NCBI GenBank assembly: GCA_025210515.1
Contig: JAOARM010000041.1
Span: forward strand, 1 to 64,000
Length of the DNA: 64,000 nucleotides
Direction of reading: 5' to 3'
Origin: Vallitalea sp.
GTDB taxonomy: Bacteria > Bacillota > Clostridia > Lachnospirales > Vallitaleaceae
This document shows positions 23,867-35,800 of this stretch, piece by piece. The notes beneath the pieces are model-generated. The model was given only the letters and a program-made list of their open reading frames with translations, was not told the origin of the DNA and searched no databases. Made by a program: the position numbers and the translations under genes. How positions within the stretch are numbered: the stretch's first letter is position 1; every line of letters begins with the position of its first letter.

Positions 23867-26800
23867 ATGAGTGACATAGCAATTGTAGGATTATCTTGTA
23901 GATTCCCAGAAGCAGAAAATGAAAATATATACTGGGAAAACCTAAAAAATGGTGTTAACTCTATTCAAGAAGTTACTAAGGATAGATGGGATACACATCT
24001 TTGTTATAATAACGATAGAAGTATTAATAATAAAAGTGTCAGTAAATGGTGTGGACAATTAAAAGATATTGATTTATTTGATAATCACTTTTTCAACATA
24101 TCACCAAAAGAAGCTAAGGCAATGGATCCTCAACAAAGACTACTTTTAGAGGAAGTATGGCATTGTATTGAAAATTCAGGAATAAGTCTTAGTACATTAC
24201 AAAACAAAATCACTGCTGTGTATACAGCCTATTTTAATATAGATTATGGCTTAACAAAGGATATGGACATAAATCCCGTGGATAGATTTACATGTATAGG
24301 TACTAATGCATCAGTTTTAGCTAATCGTATTTCTTATACATTTGATTTTACAGGTATTAGTATGCCTATTAATGTAGCCTGTGGTTCTTCAGGTCTTGCA
24401 ATTCATGAAGCTTATAGAGCTTTAGCTGCCAAAGAATGTGATTATGCCATTGTAAGTGGCGTAAATATTATTTCTAATGAATGGCATAATATTGCCTTTT
24501 CAAAATCTCGAATGTTAAGCGAAGATGGTCAATGTAAAACATTTGATGCAAATGCCAATGGGTATGTACCTGGTGAAGGAGTTGCAGCTATCATTTTACA
24601 GAGAGTAGAGGATGCTGAGGATAATAATCTTAACATATATGGTCTTGTAAAAGGTGTAGCGGTTAATCACTGTGGAAAATCAAAATCAATTACAGCACCT
24701 AAATTACAGAGACAGAAAGATATGCTAATACATGCTTATCAATCTAGTAATGTTAATCCAGAAACAGTGAGTTATATAGAAACTCATGGTACAGGGACAA
24801 ATCTTGGGGATCCTATTGAAATTGAGGCATTAACTCAAGCCTTCAATAAATTTACAAATAAAAATCAATTTTGTCAAGTTGGTTCCGTAAAAACTAATAT
24901 AGGGCATTTAGAAGGAGCAGCAGGACTAGCAGGTGTTATCAAAGTATTATTGATGATGCAATATAAAATGATACCACCCTCAATTAATATAAATCAAGTA
25001 AATCCTATTATTGAGTTTGAAAATACCCCATTTACAATAGCAACAAAATTAATGCCTTGGAAATCACCACAGAAAAATATACCTCTTAGAGCAGGGGTAA
25101 GTAGTTTCGGATATAGTGGGACAAATACACATGTTATATTAGAAGCCTATGAGAATAAGAACGTGGATATATCATCTGCGGATTTAGAAGAAAAATATTT
25201 ATTTAATCTATCAGCCAAATCAGAAGAAAGTTTAAAAGCATCCATCAATAATTGGATAGCTTTTTTTAATAGAGAAGAAAAATCAAAACTTAGCTTACAT
25301 GATATAGAAAAAAACCTTTTACTTGGAAGAGAAGATTATAATTATCGTGTAGGAACGGTTATAGAAAATATAAATGATGCAAAAAATTATTTACTAGAAA
25401 ACCCTAGAATATTTAGAACTCAGAAAACAGAAAAAATATTTCTTGTAATAGGAAATACAGTATGGTCTTCTTATCAAGATGTTTTAGACTTCTTTGGGGA
25501 TTCATTTGTAATAAATAATACGGTAGAAGAACTAGTTAAGACTTATATTAGCTATTCTAATAAAGAAGCATTTTATAATAATATATGGAATAATGAGAAT
25601 AAAGCAGTATTTAATTTTATTGTTAATTATAGCATATATGCATCGTTAATAACTAATGGACTTGAAATAGCCACAATATCAGGTGTAGGTAACGGAAGAT
25701 TAGTGGCATTAGCAATTAGTGGTATATGTGAAATACAGGATATAATATATATACTATTTAATGATTATAGTAACGAAAAACTAAGACTAAAATCTCCTAG
25801 TATACAGTTTTATGATGAAGTTACTCAAACAACGTTCATGCCATATAAATTCAATATACCTTATATTGAATATCTATTAGATGAAAAAGAATGTCCGTTA
25901 GATGAAGAAACTTATAGTTACTATATGAATAAGTATATTAATTTACAGAACCAATTCACATTTAAAAAATATATTGAAGAATGGGAAAAACCATTTGAAG
26001 CATTATACGAGAAATCTTTGCATGAATTTATATTAGAGGAAGCTCAATCAGATACTTCATATAGCTATGATAAGAAGAAATTGCTTGCAGTTATTATAGT
26101 TATCAATAGCTATTTGAAATTATTAACAAAATGGGAGCTTAGTATAAAGAAAAGCATTAATAATAGATTATTGGAGATACATACGTTAATTGAAGAAGAA
26201 TTATTAACTAAGGAGTCGTTTCTGAAATTAATTCAAGAAAGTGAGCCTGTTGATTCTCTTATTAATAAGTTAAATAGCAAATTAGTATATGATTCAAGAA
26301 AAATTAGCTACAAATTTAGCGAGAAATTTTATAATAAAATTTCTATTAACAACTCTTTATCTTGGGTGTTAGAAGATGTGGAAAGTTTACAAGCTAAGAA
26401 TTTTGATAATTATACTAAAATATATTACCTAGGTAGCCAACAACGAATAGTAGAATCTCAAAAGACTCTTCATATACCTCATAAAGGATATACATTAAAA
26501 CAATTATTAAAAGAACTTTGGGTTCATGGCACACATATAAAATGGAATAAACTATATAAAGATTTAGAGTATAAAAAGTTACAACTTCCAAACTATGCAT
26601 TTCAAAGGAAATCATTTTGGTTTACTAAGAAGATAGATACAAAAGAAGATAATAAAATAATCTCTAATAAGAATATATATATAAAAGACCATGTGATTAA
26701 TAATACTACAATTGTACCAGGAGCATTTTATATTCATCATGTTTATGAAAAGATTCAAAAACAGAGCAATTCACATCTTATATTAAAAGAAGTAACTATG

Positions 26801-29800
26801 AAAAAAGCTCAGCAATTAGGTGAACACTCTATAATTGATTTAGATACTCATTTTGAAGAGGATAGATTTAGCCTTAAAACAGTAGATGGAGAGTTATGTA
26901 CAGGGAAGATACATCACGCACATGAATCATTAAGGGGTAAATCATACGAGATAGATAAATTAAAAAATACAATGATAAAAGAAAATATAGACGTATACAC
27001 TATGTTAAAAGAGTTAGGATATGGCTATGGAGATAGTTTAAGAGTCATTGAGAGCATTTACCAAAATAATGAAGAGAGTATCTTTTACTTGAAACAGCAT
27101 ACTCAAGATAATTCAATAGTAAATACTGCTTTGTTAGATGGAATATTTCAATGTGGCATAGTGCTAGCTAAACAACAAGGACTCTGTAATTCTAATAAAA
27201 TGTTTATACCATTTATTATACAACATATAGAGTTTAATAATAAGCTTCAAGATCAATGCTATGTAATAATTAATAATGAGCAAGTAATATTAAAACAGGA
27301 TAATCTAAGTACCACGTTAGAAATATATGATAAAGATGGCAAATTATTAGGTAGTATTGAGCTAATATATAAAAACGTAGATAAGGATTTCATATATAAG
27401 CAATCTAATAAAGCACTCTTATATGCTCCTAGCTGGATTGAAGATAAAGGAGAAAAAAGAACTGAAGAATCTAATTCAAGAGGACTTATAATATTTGGAA
27501 ATAATAATGATGAAATAGATAACTGGATAAGAACTTTTAAAGATAAGTACGACGCATATTATTTTATACAAAAGGGATTAACATATGAAGTATTGTCTGA
27601 TTATAAATACCAAGTAAGATTAAATGAGGAACATGATTTTATTAAAGTCTTTCAACTAATTAGTACACAACAAAGTTACACAGGCATAGACATCTTATAT
27701 AATTGGTCTAATGACAAGAGTGAGATAATAGATTCATATATTGTGGAAGATAACATTCAAGGTTTTTTCCATATGATAAAAGGATGTATCGCAAATAAGG
27801 TGATAGATAATACACATATACTGGCACTAACAACAAACACACAGAAAATTCATCCTACAGATAAAGTAGATGGTTATCAATATTCTGGTTTAGTTGGATT
27901 GGCAAAAAGTATTAGGCAAGAACATACTAGGTTAAAAATAAAATTAGTAGATATGGAATTACAACCACTAGATTTTAGTAATCGTGCTCTTATTAAAGAT
28001 GAATTTTCAAATAGCTTTATTCATACATCTATAGGATATAGACAAGGAAAACGTTATATTGAATCTATTAAACCAATACTAATAGATGAAGAGTCAAATA
28101 TTAACTATTTGAGAGAAAATGGTGTTTATGTTGTTGTAGGAGGAACAAAAGGCATAGGTAATAAAATAGCCCGTATGTTTGTAGGACAAAAAAATGTAAA
28201 AGTAATAGCTATAGGTCGTTCTTATTCAATAATACAACAAGATAATAACTTAGAAGGTATAGATTATTTTGCTTGTAATATAGCAAATAGTAAACAAGTG
28301 AATAATACAATGAAGCTTATAAAGGAGAAATATGGTGCAATACATGGAATTATTAACTGTGCAGGTGTTTTAGAAGATAAACTTTTTATCAAGAAAAATT
28401 GGGATTCTTTTACTAAAGTATTAGCTCCAAAAGTAAAAGGTACACTTAATTTACATAAATATTCTTTAGATCAACCTTTAGACTTTTTTGTTGTAACATC
28501 TTCTGTGGTATCTATTATTGGGAATATGGGTCAAGGAGATTATGCAACTGGAAATAGTTTTTTAGATTCCTTTATTAATTACCGTCAAAGTCAAGGATTT
28601 TCTGGGCTTAGTCTTTCTCTAAATTATACTCTATGGTCAGACGGTGGTATGGGTAATACTAAGGAACATATAGAACGTTTTCAAGAAAAAGCTGGAGTAA
28701 TTAATAGTCAAAGTGGCTTACAAGCTATGAATCAGTGTATTATAGGTAAAGTGCCAAGAGTTATTGTAGCAGGTAATAGGCAGATTGAAAAATATTTTTC
28801 AAATAATCAGCCAGATTTAGATAGAGAAGAAATAAAAGCTATACAAAAAGCTACTCCATCACAAGTAAAGGAAAATATAATAGCAAGTTTAGGTAAAATT
28901 TTAGGCTTATCACAAGAGGATATAGATGATGAGGCAGATTTACGTGAGTTAGGCATGGAATCAGTATCCTTAATTGAATTTGGTGAAGACTTATCACGAT
29001 TGTTTAATCTAGATATTGATGCAACACTATTGTTTGAATATACATCTGTAACGCAAATAGTAGACTATATCATAAGTAAATCAGATATGACAAAGATAGA
29101 TGACTCATCACAAATTGCAATAAAAGAAACTAAAGAAGAGCAAGTAACAATTAATGAAAAGATAGTAGAAGCAAGCACAGAAGATATACAAGTAGAAAAA
29201 CCGATTAATAAGAATATTAATAATGGAGATATTGCAGTTATTGGTATGAGTGGACAATTTCCAATGTCAAAAGATATTAGAGAATTTTGGAATCATTTAG
29301 TAAATCAAGATGATTTAATTAAGGAAGTTCCAAAAGATAGATGGGATTATGAAGCATTGTTTGGTAATCCTCTTGGAGAAGAAAACAAGTCAAATTCTAA
29401 TTGGGGAGGTTTTTTAGATGACATTAGAGGATTTGACGCTAGTTTCTTTGGTATATCTCCAAGAGAAGCAGAGCTTATGGATCCACAACAAAGATTACTA
29501 TTACAAGAAGTATGGCATACTCTTGAAGACAGTGGATATACCCCTAGTCAAATACAAGGCTCTAAAACAGGAGTGTATGTTGGAGTATGTAACAATGACT
29601 ATGATGAATTAGTAATAAAACATGGTAAGCGTTTTGATGCTTATTCTTCTACAGGACTATATTTTTCAATTATAGCTAACCGTATATCTTATTTACTTGA
29701 CTTACATGGTCCTAGCGTATCTATGGATACAGCTTGTTCAAGCTCATTAGTTGCATTACATCAAGCTATTTTAGCCATTAATAATGGAGATTGCGATAAA

Positions 29801-32800
29801 GCTTTTGTTGGAGGAGTTAATATTATGGCTACCCCTAGAAGATATATTTCTTTTAGTAATGGTGGTATGCTTTCTAATCAAGGGCGTTGTAAGACATTTG
29901 ATGAAAGTGCAGATGGATATGTTAGAAGCGAAGGAGTAGGTGTTATATTAGTAAAACCTCTAGAGAAAGCTATTGAGGATAATGATAACATATATGGAGT
30001 TATAAAAAGTACTATGGTAAATCATGGTGGATTTTCAAACTCATTAACAGCACCTAATCCAAATGCTCAAGGAGAATTACTAAAAGAAGCTTATCTAAGA
30101 GCAGAAATTCATCCAGATACAATAACTTATATGGAGGCTCACGGTACAGGAACTAGTTTAGGAGATCCAATAGAGATTAATGGTATTAAAAAAGCGTTCC
30201 AAGATTTATATAAATCTTATCATATGGATATGCCTATAGATAATAGATGTGCAATTGGTGCTGTTAAGACTAATGTAGGACATATGGAATCAGCTTCAGG
30301 AATAGCAGGGATTATAAAAGTTTTATTAAGTATGAAGCATAAAACCATATGTGGAAATATTCATATGAATAGCCAAAATTCTAAAATTAAATTAGAAGAT
30401 ACACCTTTTTATTTTCCAAGGCAAACACAGGAATGGAAAACAGTTAGAAATAGTGAAAATAAAATTGTCCCAAGACGAGCAGGAATTAGTTCCTTTGGTT
30501 TTGGAGGTGTGAATGCTCATGTTGTTTTAGAAGAATGGCAAGGAAATGAAAAACAACATAGAGATTATGAAAAAACCGACAAGCACTTAATTATTCTTTC
30601 AGCTAAAAATAAAGAAAGACTTAAAATATATGCTAACAATATAGCAAACTACTTAAAAGATAGTAAGAATAAGGAAGATAAATTATATAGCAAAGTCTTA
30701 TATGATGAAATAGTTAGTATAGTGGCATCTATATTATCTATTGAACACTCAGAAGTAATTGATGCTATATCACTAAGTGAGCTAGGCTTTGACCCAATTA
30801 ACTTCGGTATATTTCTTGATAAAATAAATGAAAAATATAATATGAATATAACAGCTTTATCTAATAATCAGATGAATATAGATGAATTAGTAAACATTAT
30901 TGACAAACATATATCAAGTAAATCAAATAGTGAAGATAAATATATGTGGAACTATGACCTTAGTGTTGAAAAGATAGCATATACATTACAGATAGGGCGA
31001 GAAGCTCTTGAAGAAAGAATAGCCTTTGAAGTTAGTAATATTGATGAAATAATTTCTAAATGTGAAGCATATGGATTAGGTTATCATAAGGAAGGTATTT
31101 ACGAAGGTTTTGTAAAAAAACGTGGAAGAGGATATATTCCACAAAAGGACAAGATTAATATAGAAGGTCTTTCTAATAAGGAGATAGGAAAGCTATGGTT
31201 ACAAGGAAAAATAATTCCTTGGAGTGACTTATATATTAATATTCCCCAAAAATGTCATTTACCAGGTTACCCATTTGCTAATGATAGTTACTGGATTGTA
31301 GAACAAGAGGAAAGTAATATTCAACAATATGATACAACTCAAGAAGTGTATTATTACAAATATAATTGGTATGAGGAAAATATAGAATTAGTAAGTAAAG
31401 ATAAATATCAACATATTAATCAGCTGGCTATTATATATGATGAAGAATCTACTTATAATCAATTAGTTAATAAGATTAGAAAGAACAACAATAATATAAC
31501 AATTACACCTATTAAAATAGACTGGGAAAAACAGGATATTATAGATAAAGATATTTTGGATACTTTATGGAAGAAAAACAATAAAGTATCCAATTGCCAT
31601 ATATTAGTAATGATAAGTAGATATGATGAAGAACTATCACAGATAGTAATGGAAAAAGGCACTTATATGTTTAGGAATATATTTAACTCTATTGAAAATG
31701 CTACCTATAAAGGAAAGTGGTTAATGACAGCTTGTGTTAGAGATAATATTCCTTTTGCAATTAGTTTAGATAGCTTATGTAAATCAGTACATAACTTCTG
31801 GCAAAGCTTTCCATTTAAGATAGCTACCTTTACAGGCAATGTATCACAACAATTCTTCATAGAAAATGTGTATGAAGAGATTAAATATCAAGAAGACAAT
31901 AAATTTATTATGTATAAGGATCACAAGCGTCTTGTAAAAGGTATTCAACCATTACATATTGATAAGAATATAGTTAATTACCAAGAAGGAATGACGTATA
32001 TTATAACTGGTGGAATGGGAGCTATAGGTAAAACAGTAGCTTTACATTTAGCTAGTAAATGTAAAGGTAAACTTATTCTTGTTGGTAGGTCACCACTTAA
32101 CAAGAATAAGGAAGAAGTTCTTAGAAAGATTACATCTCTAGGTTCAGAAGCTATTTATATACAGGGTGATATAGCTATAGAAGAAGATGTAAAGAGAATT
32201 ATATATGAAGGTAAAAAACGATTTGGTTCTATTCATTGTGTCATTAATACTGCAGGAGTGATAGATAGTACAGAATTCATAGGAAAAAGTAATAGTTCAA
32301 TTAAAAACACACTTTTACCAAAAGTACAAGGAACTCTATTATTAGATAAGTACACAAGAGAAGAACCAATAGAAAGATTCATTATGTTTTCCTCAATATC
32401 TTCAGTTCTTGGTGACTTTGGACAAGGAGATTATGCTATGGCTAATGGTTTCCTTGATGGATATGCGGCTGTAAGAGAACAACATGTACAAGATAATAAA
32501 GCTAGAGGTTATACACAAGTTATTAACTGGCCATTATGGAAAGATGGGGGCATGCATTTTGATAAGTCAACTGAAGCTCTCTATTTACAGTCATCGGGTA
32601 TGGATTACTTAACTAACCAATCTGGAATGAAAGCTTTTGATAATATTCTTATGACTAATGAAAAGCAAGCAATGTGTTTTGTAGGAAATCAGAATAAAAT
32701 AAATCAGTTTCTTTGCCCAAATAAGGAGAAGAAAACTAAAAATAATAATGGGGAGTGTACTATGAAAGAAGTACAAGAAAAATCAAAGAAAAAAATAATT

Positions 32801-35800
32801 ATAGATAATGAAAAGATTGTTAATGATTTAGTAAATATAGTAAGTCATATTCTTAAATTAGATAAAGAGCGTATTGATGTCAATGAAAACTTTGGTAATT
32901 ATGGATTTGATTCAATTATGTTAAAACACTTCGCTAATAACATAGGTGAACAATATAATATTCAAATACTACCAACTATTTTCTTTATGCATACAACTAT
33001 TGAAGCATTAAGTGAGTATCTATATATAGAACAAAAAGAAGCTATGATTGACTTCTATATACAAGAAGAATGTAAAGAAGAATCATCTTCAAATTCTTAT
33101 GAAGAAGATACAGAGGGAATTGCAATTATTGGAATTGCAAGTAAATTTCCAAGAGCAAATAATCCACATACATTCTATAATAACTTAGTAGATGACATAG
33201 ATTGTATTAAAGAAATTCCAAGAGATAGATGGAACTATGAAGATTATTATGGAGATATAAACTCATCAAAACAAATAACTAATTCAAAGTGGTGTGGTTT
33301 TATAGATGATGTAGATAAATTTGATGCACCATTTTTCAAAATACTTCCTAGTGAAGCTGTACTTATTGATCCACAGCAAAGATTACTTTTACAATCTGTA
33401 TGGGAAGTTATAGAAGATGCAGGTTATACAATGTCAAGTCTATCTGATAAATCAGTAGGAGTATTTATAGGTGCACAATTTGCTGATTATCAAGAGATTG
33501 TAACAGAACATGGAAGCTTATCAGGGCATGCAACATTAGGAAATGCTCTAGCTATGTTAGCAAATCGTATATCATATCAGTTTAACTTTACAGGGCCTAG
33601 TGAAACTATAGAAACTGCTTGCTCAAGTAGTCTTGTTGCACTAAATAGAGGGATACAATCTCTGAAATTAGGTGAATCAAAGGTAGCTGTAGTAGGTGGT
33701 GTTAATCTTGCTCTTACTCCTACTTCTTTTATTAAAGCAGCACAACTTGGAGTTATGTCACCAAGTGGTCGTTGTAGAACATTTGATGAAAGTGCTGATG
33801 GCTATGTAAAGGGAGAAGGTGTAGCAACAGTTTTACTTAAGCCTTTATCCCAAGCTATAAAAGATAAAGATAATATATATGGAATAATAAAAGGTGCGGG
33901 AGTTAATCATGGAGGAACAGCCAACTCAATAACTTCTCCAAACTCTGACGCTCAAGCTAAGCTTATATACAAAGTATATCAAGAAGCCAATATATCACCT
34001 GCTACCATTTCTTTTGTAGAAACTCATGGTACTGGAACAGAATTAGGTGACCCCGTAGAGATTGAAGGCTTACAAAAAGCTTTTACTAAATTATATAATT
34101 ATTTTGGAGAAGATGTTAATAAGAGCCAGTATTGTGGTTTGGGTGCAGTAAAGACTAATATAGGTCACTTAGAACCAGCAGCAGGTATCGCAGGACTTAT
34201 TAAAGTTCTTATGTCTATGAAATATAAGAAGCTACCTAAAAATCAGAACTTCAACAAACAAAATCCTTATGTTAAATTAGACAATACACCTTTCTATTTA
34301 GCTAATGAAACTAAAGAATGGCAACATATGCTAGATGAAGATGGAAAAATAATTCCTAGAAGAGCAGGAGTAAGTTCTTTCGGCTTTGGTGGCGTTAATG
34401 CTCATGTGATATTAGAAGAATATGCTGAACATAATATATTAGAAGATAATAGTCAACCTCATTTATTTGTTTTATCTGCTAGAAATGACGAAGTGCTTAT
34501 AAACTATGCAAAATCATTTATTAATTATATAGAAGATGATAAAATGCCAAAGGCTTTGAGTAGTCATATAGCATATACTCTTCAAGTAGGAAGAGAAGCT
34601 ATGAAAGTAAGACTTGCAATAGTAGCACAAGATATTTATGACTGGAGCAAGAAATTGCAACAATATATTAACGGTAATACAAGTATAGATGGACTTTTCC
34701 TAGGAACAGGAAAATCAACTAATAGTATTATAGATGAAGAAGTAAGCAGACTAATTCATGAAAGAGATTTAATTGAATTAGGAAGTTTGTGGGCATCTGG
34801 ACAAGATATACCATGGAAAAAACTATATCAAGCAAATCAATTACAGAAAGTATCATTACCTACATATCCTTTTGAAAGAAAAAGATATTGGCTTGATAAT
34901 ATAAAACATAATAAAGAACAATCTAAAAAAATAGAGAGAAAAGAAAGCAATAAATGTGATGAACCTACATTAGTAAATAGTTGGATTGAAAAGGCAAAAG
35001 ATTATAATGGAGATGAAGTTCAACTAGATATTATAGAAAATTCTATTGCAATAATTAGGATGCAAGATAGAAAAAACAAAAATATGTTTTCCGAAAATCT
35101 TGTAAAAGCTATATTAAAGACTTTTGAAAATGTAAAGGCAAATGAAAATATTAAAGCTATTGTTGTTACAGGATATGAAAATATTTTCTGCATGGGAGCT
35201 ACTCAAGGGTCTCTTGAAAATATTTCATCAATGAAAGAAAAATGCTCAGATGCATCTTTTGTATATAATACAATAGCAAAATGCCCAGTGCCTGTTATAT
35301 CTGCGATGCAAGGCTATGCCTTTGGAGGAGGCTTAATATTTGGATTATTTGCTGATGTTATAGTAGGTACTCTTGAAGGTGGCTATAGTGCTAACTTCAC
35401 TCAATATGGATTTACTCCTGGGGTAGGTTCTACATATATTCTAAAAGAAAAGCTAGGTACTAGCTTAGCCAATGAAATGATGTATACAGCAGATGTCTTT
35501 ACAGGAGAAGAACTTCAAAGAAGAGGTGCAAATATTAGATTTGCCAAAGGAGATAAAGTATTACAAGAAGCAATTAATATAGCTAGAGTTATGGTAAAAA
35601 AACCAACAACAACTATAAAAGTTCTAAAACAAGAATTAGGTTCACGAGTATTAGATGTATTGCCACAATATATTGAAAGCGAAGTACGCATGCACGAAGA
35701 AACATTCAATAACATTGATGTTAATCATCTAATAAAAAAATTCTTTAGAAAGGAAAATACTGAAGAAAATATAAAAGAACATAGAGATTTAAAAGTTAAT

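Noticed and set aside
25430..26300. Functional cis-acting AT in module 1
   Set aside because: The nucleophile motif is GVGNGR, so Ser, His and Glu of GHSxGE are all lost.
34995..35760. Embedded ECH region read as a fused housekeeping enoyl-CoA hydratase
   Set aside because: Its position between KS and tandem ACPs and its PksI-like motifs (YGFTPGxG, MHxxTF) recur in two other modules, which fits beta-branching.
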